64,000 bases of DNA from Ligula intestinalis (GCA_036362985.1 JAYGXS010000002.1:6288456-6352455); one strand, 5' to 3'; counted from the stretch's first letter, positions 1-14,600 are shown. Translations and numbers: made by a program. The notes: generated from the letters alone by a model not told the origin.

Positions 1-372
1 ACGCAATATCCAGCTACCATTCCCCGGGCCTCCTGGGTGGCTATCCACCTCCGATTGCCATCTCGAAACGTCATCTCCCACGGGTGACTCGTTGTACCCT
101 GGCGCAGCTTTGCAGTGGCTACTGCATGCTCCTTCGCCAGTACCAACACCGGCTGGACCCTTTTATACCCCACTGCGGAGTCTCGCCACATGACTGCCGT
201 CACCTCTTCATCAGCAGTTCCCGGCCAGGCACCCAACTCACCCTTGAGGACCTTTGGCTCAAGCCGGCCGAGGTCGCGGCTTTTCTCCACCTCCCAACTG
301 CACCCAGTTTGGACTCCGGCGGAACCCCTGATCCAACATGGGCTACCAACCAACCAACCAACGATGACTGAA
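1..372 (+). mobile_element. Jockey-like LINE, C-terminal fragment
   Basis: The fragment encodes the C-terminal tail seen in two longer copies in this window (12.0 and 32.5 kb): RCTLAQLCSGYCMLLRQYQH, then HDCRHLF, then LTLEDLWLKPAEVAAFL. The longer copies have a Cys-x2-Cys...His...Cys arrangement here; this copy lacks the first pair. It ends with GGxxx-stop, the shared sequence GATCCAACATGGGCTAC and an (ACCA)n run. TLAQLRSGY is typical of Jockey-type elements. It is truncated by the window edge and not functional. Confidence 0.75.
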
Positions 373-2397
373 ACCTGATTGGCGGCTATCAGTAGTTTAT
401 GTGCTTTATGCGGCATTTACCCCATGAGAAAATGTTCGCTATTACCGGCAGCCCAGCTGGCTGGCACACGACGGCCGCCTACTGACGCAGACAGCACCTG
501 TGCATCGATTTTTAAGCACGCTTAAACCTTAAAATTTCTTTTTTTGCAAATTAATTCAAGTCTGCATGCAACAATAGTGAGGTTGTATCTCGTTATAGTT
601 AATGTGCTTCGTATATTCATTTCAAATATTCATTACAGACGTCAGAAATTGCAAATATCTAAGGAGAAATACATGCATTTTTGTCGGGGTAATTTTCCTT
701 GGCAATTATTTAAATATCTAAATGAGACGATTGCGCATGCTTCCGACGTCGAACGAAAGAGGAAGAGAGATGTTTCAGAGAATAAGTCGATGGCCATCTC
801 CAAACAATGTTACGCAACGCAAAGTTACTCAAAAAATTAAGTCCACCTGTCCTAAGAAAGCTTCACGATGACCGACGAGTGTATGCTTTGGAAGGGAATG
901 AAATACAACCTTACCAGTTCTAAATACCTGGGCATCCTTGCGAGCTTGGTGTCCATACTATCTACAGAAAATAAAACACAGGAAAACGCATGGCAGGCAC
1001 GTCTTTAGCGCACAAGTGTAAGGCCTTGGTGAAGAACAGTTCAGACGAGTTATTTGACGGGATTCAGGGAAGCCCAAAACTGGTCAACTGGTCTTTCAGT
1101 CCAGTGTGACAGTGGCGAGAAACTGTGAAGCTCCACCCATTTTAGCAGAAAGTTGGTTTGATAGATATCAAATTTCTTCAGTAAACCAGTTTAAAAGTTG
1201 GAATGTAGGTGACTTGTCATAAAATTTTCGAAGAGTACAGAGCATAATGAGGAAATCAGCAATTATACTGTCCAAACAATCTAAAATACTTCGAGGTTGG
1301 ATTCGCATGTCTTTTATAAGGCGCACACGCCTTTATCCAACTGATTAGAAGTCACATCTTTCCAGGAAATTGAGGCAATGTTTTCCCGGAAGAAATTTGA
1401 ACAAGGCAAAGACCGAGAGACTAGCAGGATTTAATGACGTCATGTCTATTGCCCCCGTTTTTAATCACGCTTGACGGGCTTTCATTGTAACCTAACTTGC
1501 CTTGCTTGTATAACTACTTTACCCCTCACAATGCACCCGCATCTAAGGCTAATACCTCCTAGTTTATTCATCTATCAAGTTCCAGCCTTCTAGTTGGATA
1601 CTTCAATGGACAATTTATTGCTAATAAGCAATGACTGTTTGCAGTTGAATAAGAGGTCGCGAAATTGCATGACCATGGCCATTTCCAAACAATTTTACGC
1701 AAGTAGAGTAACTCAATGAGTGTAGCAAACCTGTCATCGAGACAGGTGAAATGCAAGTAACTTAATAATAAATTCTAAAAGAATGCACGAGGAAATCATC
1801 ACGAGGAAATTAGCCAATATAATGTCCAGAAACTCCCTTTCAATTCAAGGCTGGGTTCACATCTCTTTCATAGTGGACACGCTTTTATCCGGCTGGTTGA
1901 AAGTGAGGTTCTTTCAGCCCAACTAGAGACCATCGTTTTCGTATGACTGGGCAGAAACCTACGTGCCGGAAAGAAAATACTGCGAATAACTGCCTCGCCC
2001 CCAAAAGGATAAGTAATTTTTAAAAAAATGGGTGTGTACTACTTTAGCGCCTTAAGGCCATATTGGTTGGAAGCAGGACGATAAAAGCTACCACTTATTT
2101 CGCGGTAGTCTTTTAAACCCAGGCGGTGGCGGCAGGGAGGCGGCTCACAACAGAAAGAGGCAGCGCGGAAGGTGTAGATCCCGCGCACAAAAAATATAAC
2201 TGAAACTAGCATCATCATCATCAGCAGAATACACAGAGACAAAAGAACCATGCTGAGGAGGAATGGGCGTGGGGTGGGGGGCGGGAGGAGGGCGGTGGGT
2301 TGGGGAGGGTAGCTGAGAACAGAACCACTAGCCCACACGAAAGACATTAGCAGCATGGTATTATGATGTCTTTACAAGTGCGTGTGTCCGTCCGACT
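373..2397. other. 3' flank of TBC1D22, no gene recognised
   Basis: On the minus strand this stretch follows the TBC1D22 stop codon, so part of it near 2000-2397 is probably 3' untranslated sequence. I saw no convincing AATAAA polyadenylation signal near the stop. There is a C-rich (minus strand) run around 2255-2315. The rest holds only short chance frames. Confidence 0.5.
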
Positions 2398-2640
2398 CTA
2401 CTCAATGTCCTTCTTCCGGTAGTCCAGGTGTTTGGGGGCGTAAAAGAAGAGGGACTTCAGCCTAAAGGCCTCGGCCAGCACCATCTGCACGTCGTCGTTG
2501 CCCCAGCGCTGGGTGGGAAGGCGTTGGAGGTAGAGCATGAGGCTTTGGAAGTCGCGCTGACGCTTCAGCTCGTCCGCAAAGTGCATCAGGAAGGCAGCAC
2601 AGACGTAGACGTGAAAATGCGAAAAACCGTCCGGTTCAGC
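2398..2640 (-). CDS. TBC1D22: TBC1D22 last exon with stop
   Basis: The exon has 80 codons and a TAG stop. It starts AEPDGFSHFHVYVCAAFLMH, equivalent to SEPEGFSHFHLYVCAAFLIK, and runs to LPTQRWGNDDVQMVLAEAFR and a short tail LDYRKKDIE. The acceptor follows GCTTTTTTACAG. The last intron, 12.7 kb, is the longest of the gene and carries at least six retroelement fragments. Confidence 0.95.
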   Translation of the reverse strand, partial: AEPDGFSHFHVYVCAAFLMHFADELKRQRDFQSLMLYLQRLPTQRWGNDDVQMVLAEAFRLKSLFFYAPKHLDYRKKDIE

Positions 2641-5600
2641 CTGTAAAAAAGCAAAAGAACGTCAGAGGACCCGTCGTTCATCGGGTGGAGGGGGGGGGGG
2701 GAGAGAGAGCCTGAGGAACCCCGCCATCACCACCACCTTACTGACAGTAAATCCGTTATAGATGCCCTACAGAACTTCGGGACAGGAGAGGACCTTAAGA
2801 AACCGTTGGTACAACAAGTGATGAGTGTTCTGGAGAGAGCCACAACAGGAAGGAATGTAGAAATTGTGTGGAGTCCCAGACAATTGGATATCCCCGCGAA
2901 CGAACAAGCAGACGCTGAAGCATCAGCGGCCAGGATTGAACTGGATGCTAGACCCACATCCTTTGCGGCAACGATGAAAGCAGTCAGGCGAATGACCCCC
3001 AGGACACAAATGACACATGACCGCGGCCGAAGAACGTATACGGCCCCCATCAACTGGGATGAAGAAAAGAAAATGACTCGGCTAGATAGAACGACCCTAG
3101 TGAGATTCAGGACCGGACATTGTCCAAAGCTGAATCACATCAGGAAGTGGTACAATCTGACTGATGATTCCACGTGTGCAGCCTGTGGGGCAGAAAGAGA
3201 CCAACGAACACCTGATGGAATGCCCAGCCGAAATGGTTGCCAGAGTTCAGGAGTTTTGTGTCGACTACAGACTGAGAGCTTCAATCGACCTAACTATACC
3301 AAGACCCTCTGCCAGTCCGGTATCTATAGAAGATCCGGAATTCGTGGTTCTAAAGCCGCTTTCCTTGCAATTGATCCTGCAACAACAACAACCACCACCA
3401 CCACTAACGCGATAGTCCTTTCTAACAGGACGCCCATAAGCGTGTTTAAGTTAGTTTATGGACGGCAGGTTTGCTGGAGTTACAAGTTATGACCAATACC
3501 TGTTCAGAGTACAAAAAAGTTTGGCTTGAGAGGCAGCAGAAAAGAGGAGAGAAGGTCACTGAAGCAATAATTAAATTTCTTGAAACACGCTATGTAAAAA
3601 ACTCGAAGTTTTCAGTGAGATTCAAACCTAGGGCATCAAGGACAAGGTTTCAGTACACAGCCAACGCTCTAGTCAGCTCAAATACGAGGCCCTCACCGGC
3701 GATCGGCAGTTAAACTGCACTTGGGTTAAATTATCTGCCTAAGTTCTTAAAGCACATAAATTCTGATGAATCAAGCTGACCGCCTGAGCAGGATTTCCTA
3801 GAAAATCAATAAAGAATAAACCAGACCCAATTATGTGGCAATTTTGAAACTCACGGCTTCTGGTAGGGCCTTGTACATCAGTTTGCCGTCGTGGGTTCGA
3901 ATCCCACGGGGAACACAGAGTTTTCATAGCTGACTCAAAGGAATTACTGAAAATTGCTAAAATCCCCTAAAAATTTTATTCACCTGTTGTTTCGAGATCA
4001 AGCTCTAATCCATCCTCAGAGAAGGAACACTGACTGCTGTAGTTATAGAATGTGTTTGCATGCTTATCACAATTAACGGTTCCCACATACATCGCAGAAG
4101 GCTGGAGTTGGTGCGATAACGGCCTGTTTGTACGCAGGGGCAGGAATTTGTTGCCAAAATGTCATCATTTGTGTGAGATAATAGTTAGGTAACAGAAACG
4201 ATCACTTAAAACAGAGCTCCAGTAACTGAGTACATTTTCATACCCAAAAGCAATGGTACAGGGGAACAAAGCATGGTAGAATCCCTGCCGGCAAGACGGA
4301 AAACAGCCATTATTTTTGACAAAACCCAATCGGGGAGATAGGGTGAATACAGAATTCACACATGCACAACCACACTTAGTTTGGGGCCTCTTGGATAAGA
4401 ATAAGGAAGGCAAAAGCACAGGACAAAAAATTCGATCTCAGTCTATGTGCCATCAATCTATCCAAAGTCTGTGGGTCAGCGTTTGCTAGGAACAGCATAA
4501 AGCAACCGCTATCAGTTTGAGGAAGCAGGTATTGTGCGCGCAAAAGAACCGCCTACAAGCTCCGAGCTTGGCACAGCCAAAGCTCACACAACTACCTGCA
4601 TTTTTTCCGCGCTTTCTCTTTCCCTGCCCCCCCCCCACCCCCGGGGGTCCGGCTTCGATAAACCCTCATTGCCGCGTAACCAGTCGCCTATTATCAACCT
4701 CCAACCCCCTTCTTTATTCCCCTGACTGGCTTGCCGGTAATTATGAACGTAATTGGCCGTATGTTTACCTTTTACTCGACGGGAATTTATCGCAAGCCTA
4801 CTTATGCTCGCCAACTACCATACTTTACAGAATAGACCATGAATGATTGTACAGAGAGATAAACGAAAATACATTCTCAAAATCGATAGTTCGACCGCCC
4901 GTGGGGTGCCCTCAATAGCAGACGCAACACCGACGATTTGCGCGTTAAGTAGTTGACAGTGTATTATAGCCCGACGGGCAGAGGGAAAAGGAGAGCAGGT
5001 TCGGAAAACAAACTATTAGGTCTCAGCCTGCGGACACACAGGGTTTTTGTATGCAAAACTTGCGTTAATTGTTTGGCGCCCTGAGTAATTGGGAACCTTC
5101 CGCTCTAAGGCGTGTCGGCCGATGATTGGCCGTTTCTTGCGCGAAAAGTCCCGTCGGAGAGGATCTCAGATGTTCGACTGGCCCCATGCCTGAGCATTCC
5201 GTAGGCGGCTTGACCTGCTGCGCTACGCGCGGTTGCGCATTCGTTTCACCTTGAGCCCTGACTCAGACCTGTGTAAAATCTGCCGCACTCATCCCACCCC
5301 CGCATATCTTGCCCTGACTGCGAAACAAAGTCAAGACGACCGGAGGCGAGCGCGGACACAGTGGCTGGCAAAGCAAACACTCCGTCTACGCGTACTACAC
5401 ACACGACCCCTTTCCTGCCGAGTGCACCAGACTACAATAAGGGCAACGTGATACAGTAGTCACCGGTTATTAAGCCCACCTCGGGCCCAGACCGAATTGG
5501 GCTTAATAAGCGGCGGGCCAACTAACCGGACAGTCCTAGTTCTTGCTTAGCAAACGCAAGATAGGCACTATACACTACATACGTACTGTATTATGTGAAG

Positions 5601-8600
5601 AGCTTGATTATGTACAAGAAAAGAATGCTGTTTGTCTGTATTTTAAGCACTAACAAAACAAAAAATGATTTGCAACACGTTTAAAAAAAGCGGTCTAGTG
5701 TCAGTTGTTTTGGAGGAAACTTCACTCGCAAGTGCTCTTTGATGTCCTTCGCTAGGCACCACAAATCGCAGAGAGATGAGAATCTCACTCTATCCTGTTG
5801 GCAAACTGAGCTTTGTAGCCGGCGACTGGGCTTATTATCCAGCAGAATTTGCTAGGTAAAATTCCGTCCCAAGCTGATTTTGGCTTAATACGCGGCTGGG
5901 CCTATTAATAACCGACGACTACTGTAGATTAAAATGAATGAGATTTATTAGAGAGAGGAAGATGTTGGCTTGCCAATGTCGACGACCTCACTCTCTCATA
6001 GCCATTCCCTCCTACAGTCGACCTTGTTAAACAACAAGGAATGTGAGTGGGCTGAAAAAAATAACAAGCTTAATTATGAACAAAATGCTGGGACCCAATG
6101 TACCATTAGAGTGCGAAACGGCCTTCCGCCTTGGCAAACGGTCTGAGAGTCCAACTGGTACCGCACGTCCCAGACCTCGGAAAGTGGTCATGACAAGAAG
6201 CCAAGACGCCAAGCTCATTCTATCTAGGCATTTTAAAATAAAAGACTCTGACCCGGGAGTTTTTTTCAACAGGAGTTCTCAGCTGCAGAACGGAACAAAC
6301 GTCGTCAACTTGTTTCCGAAAAGAGGGAGCGGGTCAGCAAGGGCGAACAAAACTTGGTTATTTACAACAACCAAGTGATTCAACGTCCATTGTTCTCACC
6401 TTGGATAGGTCCGTTCCGGATAACCACACAGTCGGCTCAGTAGAGGGAGGATTGAGCCCAATCGAAAAACATACAGAGACAGAACGAAGGGGAAAAACAT
6501 TTGGTTATTTACAACAACCAAGTGATCCAGTGTACACTGTTCTCCCCCAGGAAAGGTCCTCCCCGGATGACCACACAGTCGACCCGGAGATGGGCGGGGA
6601 GAGCCTGACTGTAACCAATTCTCGAGCAAACAGAAAGTTAACTTTCATGTACACAAATGCACAGAGTATGCTTTCAAAGCTTCACGAGCTGAAGATTCAT
6701 GCCTTTGAATTATCACCAGATATAGTTTCAATAACGGAAACTTGGCTGTCTGAACAGGTAGCCGACGGCGAGGTATCCATGCCTGGCTATCAACTGTTCA
6801 GAAAAGACAGAGAAGGTCGTCAAGGCGGTGGCGTAGCAACATACGTGAAAAATGGACTCACAGTTTTAGACAAAACGGATAAACTGGCGTGTACTTCCGA
6901 GGCCATCTGGCTGTCCATTAAAGTACCAAGTGCACCCAACCTCGATGTCCTGACACTCTACCGACCACCCAGAAGAGAGCCTGTAGTGGATGCCTCCTTG
7001 CTAGAGGAGCTGGAAAAAATTACTGCATGATCGGACATCCTGATTGTGGGGGACTTTAACGCGCCTCACATCGACTGGGGTGCGGCCTGCGCACATAGCT
7101 CCGATCTAACCTTCGACAGCTGCCTTCTGAGCATGACTCTAAAGTTATTTCTCACGTAACAAGTCACGATTCCGACAAGGATGCGCGATGGCCAACAGTC
7201 TAACTGTCTGGACCTCGTTCTCACGAAATCGCAGGACAGCATCGACGAAGTGTCATGTCTCCCACCACTAGGTAAAAGCGACCATGTCGTACTGCTATGG
7301 GATTATTCGTTATTCTCAATACCGGAGAGACCCTCAACAGCCAGACGAAATATTTGGCGAGGCGATTTCGATCGAATGAAGACCGAACTCACGCGCGCCG
7401 ACTGGGAACCTCTATTTTCTGGAAACATAACTGCGGACTGGGAAGCGTTCCGGAACACACTGCACAGACTCATCGACAACCACTGTCCAATTTCGCGAAA
7501 AAAGGTGAACACTAGACCGCGATGGCTTACGCAGGCCTTAAAAATAGAAGTGAACAAAAAGCGGAAGCTGTGGAAAAATGCTAGCAGACAGGACTCCTGC
7601 ATCTGTCAGTGCCTACAAAACTCAGAGAAACTGGGTCAAGGTTCTTATTCTCAAAACAAGACGGGCTTTCGAAGCAGACTTGCTAAACCGGGCCACAGTG
7701 AACCCCAAACTGTTTTACAGTTACCTCAGGCAGAGTACCAAAAACAAGGATCCCATACCCCTGCTGAGGACCACTGAGGGAAGAGACTTGATAGATGATG
7801 AAGCAAAGGCTGATCATCTTTCGACATTTTTCCGGTCAGTTTTCACAAAGGAAACGGCATACGATCACCCCACTGACGACACCGAAGCGGATACAATAGT
7901 TGAGACTGTCCAATTCCCCGAGGCTGTTGTTTTTAAGGAACTCTTAAGCTTAAAAGAATCTAAGTCACCAGGTCCCGACAACGCACCAGCCAGGATTTTG
8001 AAGGAGCTCGCCAATGAGTTGGCCAAACCACTCTCTATGCTCTTCCAAACCTCCTTCGAAACCGGATGCCTACCAGTAGATTGGAAATCCGCGAGGATTA
8101 CACCGCTCTACAAGGAGGGGGAAGCCGGGTCTCAGCGAATAACTACCGACCAGTCAGCATTACTGCACTCTGTTGCAAAATCATGGAAAAAATTATCAAA
8201 CAACAACTTATGCAGTTCCTGGAACAAAACCATCTGCTATCGGATGCTCAGCATGGTTTTCGTAGAGGTAGGTCCTGCGTTACAAACTTGCTCGACTGTT
8301 TAGAACGGTGGACTGAGGCAGTCGATAGTAGAAACTCAGTGCATGCTGTCTATATTGACTTCAAAAAGGCTTTCGATAGCGTGCCGCACCACCGCCTCCT
8401 TTATAAAGTCAGCCGCATAGGAGTAAGGGGTAGGCTCGTTACGTGGATAAAAAGCTTCCTAATCGGTCGCTCGCAAACTGTCCACATCAGCGACAAACAG
8501 TCAGCCAAGGTTGAGGTAGACAGTGGTGTTCCCCAAGGCTCCGTTCTCGGCCCTATCTTGTTTGTTATCTACATCAACGACTGTGTCCGCGAACTGGATT

Positions 8601-11600
8601 GCGGCATCGCCATGTTTGCCGATGATATAAAACTATGAAGCGAAATTCGAACTGTGGCTGACGAAGTGCATTTACAGGAAAATTTAAATAGACTTCAAAA
8701 ATGGTCGGCGGACTGGCTCTTACCGTTCAATGAGAGCAAGTGCTCCACCATTCGAGTTGGCAAATCCGGCTCTTCAAACGGGACGGCTTACCGACTGAAT
8801 GACATACCATTGAAGGAAGTGAACGCCCATAAAGACTTGGGCGTCTGGATCACGCCCTCGCTTAAACCCTCCCTGCATTGCACAAAGGTAGCCAAGTCCG
8901 CGATGTCGATCCTATACCTCGTCAAACGAGCTTTTTCTACCTTCAATGAAGAGTGCTTCATAAAAGTCTTCGGAACCTTCGTACGACCGCACCTAGAATC
9001 CGCTATCCAAACTTTGAGAGCCTGGGCCAGGAAAGACATCAACCTCCTGGAAAAGGTACAACGGCGCGCAAGCAAACTTGTTATGGGGTAGGGCACGCAG
9101 CCTTATGAAACACGGCTGTCGAATCTCAACCCCTTCCCTTTGCGCTACAGGCAGCTCTGGGGGGACCTGATACTAGCATTCCGTGTATTACGTCTTCAAG
9201 ACTGCTGTCTTATATCAGGGGATTTTTTCGAATTAGCAACGACCACGAATCTGAGGGGTCATCCCCTCAAATTAAAGGTGACAGGGGCCAGGCTGGACGC
9301 TCGGAAACACTTTTTTTCAAAAAGGGTGGTCGGAGCGTGCAATGCGCTTCCTCAGGACGTTGTTATGTCGGAATCGCTAGAGGGTTTTAAGCGAAAACTG
9401 GATCGATATAGCAGTGCATGATGGATCGTTACAGACAAATTGCAATAATAATAATACTTCCAATTTTTCAGTAGTATTAGTTTTTATATCCATTCACGTT
9501 TGCTCTTTATAACGCCCTCCCACGCATAGCCTCATGCGAAGGTCTCCGCGGTTTACCTTACTTGGCTATCTGCGTACCGTGATAACCCGCTGGCGATCTT
9601 ATCAGCCAGACCTGACGGCCTAAACATTCACCCTTGGTTCGACCCAAAGCGGACTGTCGACGATCTGGACGGATGCCTCTGTTTTTCCAGTTCCGTTGGC
9701 GGACTCTGCAATCAGCAAGTAAGAATGAGGACGTGGCTTCCACACGGTGATGATCCTGGGAACCTTTGCAATGTCCCCCCCCCCAGTGGGAAACCATTTT
9801 TTCCCCTAAATCCCACGCATTACCCCCATAAGGGCGACAGTTTTTCTCCTAAAAATCCATGAGGAGATTTTTCACTGTCTGCTCCTATTTTCATCCTATG
9901 AAACAGGACAACTAGCCTCGCCAACAGTCTAAGCAATAATTTTTTTGCTACCACTGCACATATGTACAAATAGGGCACTCAAAGGAATTTTTCCGACGTA
10001 CCCTCAATATACTGATACTGATACTGAAGCTAATAAAATGCAGTTATCGCCGGCTCCCTAATCGGTGTGGAGTAATTTGTTAGGCGGAGGGCAAACGCCG
10101 TTTCTAGTGCCAGCATCAACGATCGAGTAATTATCATGTCAATAACCGCAATGCACGCTCAGGTTGCGGGCCGTTAAACAAGTATCACAGCAAACGCCAC
10201 TGCCTGCGATGAATACGCGAACCTCTGGCTTTATNNNNNNNNNNTATGTCCCGTATGGTGCTTCTCTACGCGCGACGATCCGTGGCCGCAGGCCTGGACA
10301 GTTCGACCCAAGAGACCAAATACCGGAGACCGAATACCGAAGGTCCAAGAGCCACTTCTATGTCCTGATGGACTGGGTCGAGCCAAGTTTTGAGTTAACT
10401 CTTTCTTTGCAGTTTCCAAGTAGGCAACGGTTTCAAGTCGAGGTCAGTAGAACTGAGCTCTTGAGGTTGGCGACGAAGAACGTGTCCAAACTACCTCAGC
10501 CATCTTTACTGAATGGCCTGGGATATCCTTATGATTTTGTCACAGCGAGTGCGGACTGTCTCATTTGAGGCGAAGTCGGTGTACTTCACTCAAAGGATGC
10601 TCCACAGACAGTAGTGGTCAAAGACTTCCAGGTTCTGTTTATCCTCTACGCGCATAGCCCAACATTCGTATCCTTATAGGAGAAAGCACTGCACAGATGC
10701 ACGTTACACGCAGATATTTGTAGCGAGGGAAATATCGCGTCGGGTCCATAAACACTTCCGAAGGCTGGAGAACACTCGTCGTGCTGCGTCAATTCGGGAG
10801 ACAATGTCATCCTTACTTTGTCCTTCGGCAGCAACCTCGCTCCCAAGTATTACAAAATATCGACTTTTTCAAGTTGACAGGCACAAATCTCGAGAGGTGC
10901 CTTCTCTTCGGCAGGGATGCAACATGAAAAAACTTTGGTCATCCCAGTGTTTATGGACAGACCGACCGATTTCGCGACCTCTTTCACCCGTGAGACCATA
11001 GCCTGGAGATCGTCAAAGCTTGATGCTAGTAAAGCGACATAGTCGAGGTCAGTCAACCGGCGTCGGGTGCAAGCTCAATACCGTCACTTTCTTGTAGGGT
11101 CTTCCCGAGAACCCAGTCAATGGCGTTGTTGAAGAGGATAGGCGACAGGACACAGCCTTGCCGAACGCCTGACCGAATAGCTAAGGGTTCTACTTAGGTG
11201 GATTCTTTCGAATTTGTGTCAATTTTGAGTGATGTTGCGGGACGGGACTGTGTGTGATTTATACGCTGCTGAGGATATTAGCTGTGATGTGATTCGCCTG
11301 ACGTATTTGTACCACATACGGTCGAGTAGGCTCAAGTGGTGACTGAATATGCGTGCGTAGTTGAATTAAAAGGGCAACAGCAAAAACAAACGCATCGAAC
11401 GTCAGATCGGAGGGTAGAGATAGACTGATATGGTTCAAAGCTCGCACAGTAGTCGGACGATAGTAGAAACGACCTTCAGTGGAAGTTTATGCATATGCAA
11501 AATAGAATGGAACCATTCGGAGCACACACAAGAACGCAGATTTGGCACAACCGCATTTTTAAACTACCTATTTGTTATGCTGTGGGAAATTGGACATTGC

Positions 11601-14600
11601 TCCGTGTTCAATTTCAAGGAAAAAAAAACGATCTCGTTAAGGGTGAATCTGGAGTTTGCAGTCATAGAAACGAAGATGGAAATGACCAATCAAATGTTTT
11701 CAATTACGATGCGTGTGTATGCGCGTGTGCTTAGGCCTCGATCAGTGTTCACAATGTGCAATTTAAGACGTGTATTCCAATCAGCCTGCCTACGGCAAAT
11801 CGTAGAAAGAGTAATACTGTTGCCTGTGGTAACAGTGAGTTCGACTATGATTCTAACGTGGGTAAGTATGCGCAGACATCCACAGATTCTTTAAGCTATC
11901 ACACTTCAAAGCTACTAGAGCGGCGCCACGTTCTTTTGAAGACTAATTACCATGTTCCTCACACTAATATAGCTGATGCACATGGGATCCGCTATTCACG
12001 TTTGCAGACCATGCCAGGGAGGCCGCAGGCAAAGTGAGCCGCTGCACCAAGGTCCTCAAGGCTCTAGCAGGCACATCCTGGGGCTGGCCGAAAGAGACTC
12101 TGTCGACTACTTTCAAGGCGCTGGCCGAGACTAACCTCACTTATGCGGCATCAATTTGGTCTCCTACGATGAGCTCTTCCAGCCTGCGCTGCCTCCAGTC
12201 AGCACAGAACGCTGCCCTCCGCACGATCACGGGTTGCTATAAAATGTCGCCTCATGCGAAGGATTCTGTTCTATCGGTCGCCCATCACAACACTTTTCTT
12301 AGCCAGCAGTTCTGGTGGACTTGTTCGCAACCCGGCCATCCCAACCATCACCGTTGCAACGCCCCTGAGCCCAGCCGCAACGTCCGGCCGTCTATTCGAG
12401 CACTCCACAAGGAAGCTGTTGCCTCGTCTCTCGCGGATCTACCTGGTGATAGCTCTGCCACCAAGACAGGCTTCCAGCGTCTCCACCAGAGAGACGTTGT
12501 CGAGGAGAAACGAGGCTACCATCACCCGGTCCTTTTGGGTGGCTATTTACCTCCGATTGCGGCCTCGGAACGAAATCTCTCGATGGTCACTCGCTGTACC
12601 CTGGCGCAGCTACGCAGTGGCTACTGCATGCTCCTTCGCCGGTATTAACACCGGCTTGACCCGTCCATACCCGACTGCTGTCCCGACTGCGGCGTCTCGC
12701 CGCATGACTGCCGTCATCTCTTCGCCTGCAGTTCCCGACCAGGCACCCACCTCACTCCAGCGGACCTTTGGCTAAAGCCGGTCGAGGTCGCGGCTTTTCT
12801 CCGTCTCCCAACTACACCCAGTTTGGATTCCGGCGGGGATTCCTGATCCAACTATGGGCTACAACACACACACGACAGTTCCCCCGTTGATTTCGACGAT
12901 GGGCACCACGCGCTCCAACAAGCGGCAGCAAACGCTGAAGCAAGCCGCAACAGACACGAAGGCGAGCTGGGCAAGTAATCATCAAAGTTATACAAATTTA
13001 GGAAAATCACATGGTCTGTGGCGACCACTGTACAGTAGCCGCCGAAGACCATGCAACGCTAATTATGAAATTTGGCTGGACACTTAAGCATATATTTGAA
13101 AACACTATTGTGATTCATTCAGTTCATTGAATTCTGCGAAAGCCTTTTACTTAGTTAAATCGTCATTTTAGTTAGGGTTATTACGAAAAATAACAATTAG
13201 TGTTGGGAAAATTGGAGGTAGTATCATATGGAAGGAATTGCCTATGCTATAATGAAAGAGAGAACCAAACTGCACGTTAATGTTGATAATACTAAGAATC
13301 AACTCCATAATAAGCAAAATAGGTATAGAAGATATCCTTTCCAGAACTGAAAAAGTTTAAACAAAATTATTCACATTGAGGTGAAGCCAAGTTAAAGGAA
13401 CCAAATTTGTTTACAGTAACATTGAACAGTTGTTTTTAAGAAATTATATTTAGCTATTCTGTTAATTTTTTTGCACGAAATAAAACAAAAGCAGACTGTT
13501 TGTTTGAATGCAGCAATGAACCTCAAATGTCCTTTAATAAAAACCAAATGTCTGACATGTTCTCGCGTATTAAATACAAATAAGTGTTTGTTGAATTTAA
13601 GTCGTGAAGCAAAATAGTTTTTTGTATACTTTACGTTCCCCTTTTACTTTATTTAGAAACGGAACAGACGAAAGAATAATAAGTATTTCGTAAAATGGCA
13701 TTGTATATGGCCAGTTTTTTTAATTTGCCAGTATATGTCTGAAAGTGGAATTAATCTACTCATGCGGAAGGTAATTCATTATGAAGAAAAAAGAAAGTTC
13801 TTTTATCTCCAGTCAAATTGAATCGTTTATCTTCAGAAAACATAAAGAAATTATCAAATTTCATTATGACATTACGTTGAAAAAATTTAATAAACGCAGA
13901 AGTTCGTCAGCCGAAGATCTAATCAAAGTAATTTCTAAGAGGTAACCTTTTATGAAACGTCTTTCAATAATCTTAGGAGTAGTAGTTTCAGAGTTCCACT
14001 GCTGACATGATTCACTCTCGACAATGTGGTTTGCTGTTTCGAGGCATTTCTAAAATGAGCAACATGGTCATCATTCTAAGAACTTATATCCAAAAACACT
14101 TTCCTTCGATAAATATGTATACCTAATTTTGAAGGTTTTGGTGTAAACGTTGAACAGATGTACAATTTATGAATTGATCAATGAACATAGAGAAAAGAAG
14201 GAAAATGATGACATACTTTTTTCGATGACATTCAATAAATACTTAACCGGTAAGAACAAAGTTTAATATTAAGACTGATGAAAAATTATTTCATTTTAAA
14301 GAAGGTGGTTGCTTCAAGTTTTCAACGTAACACAGTATCTAAATTTATCGTTCGAATTAAGGGCTCTTTTTTACGCCTCTAGAACCACGGGATTATCGAG
14401 AAAATTTTACTTTCCTTTACGAACACTTAGTGATTCCTGTAATTTCTTTTTATGATTATTTCTATGTTTTCTTAAATACATTCACACTGGTATTGGAGTA
14501 ATCATCAAAGTTATACAAGTTTAGGAAAATTACATGGTCTGTGGCGACCACTGTAGTTTGGAAACCTTGAATACAGATGGAAAGGTCAGTGAAGTTCAAA

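Larger units (their letters stand above)
6073..9455 (+). mobile_element. CR1-like LINE, 5'-truncated, nearly full ORF2
   Basis: The element starts inside ORF1 (similarity to the copy at 59.6-61.2 kb begins at about 6073), then carries ORF2 with an apurinic-type endonuclease and reverse transcriptase. It ends soon after 9421 with an AATAATAATAATAC tail. Lack of an RNase H domain, the endonuclease-RT order and the short AT-rich repeat tail fit the CR1/L2 group. It sits in the last TBC1D22 intron in antisense orientation. It is inactive because ORF2 has stops and frameshifts. Confidence 0.85.

Noticed and set aside
2039..2356. 105-residue minus-strand frame after the TBC1D22 stop
   Set aside because: It lies in the probable 3' UTR and is made of Pro-, Leu- and Met-rich low-complexity sequence from C-rich and CAT-type repeats.
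3880..3945. Possible tRNA gene from a perfect T arm
   Set aside because: The 5' half lacks an A box, D arm and acceptor pairing, and a similar sequence recurs at 33.4 kb, so a SINE remnant is more likely.
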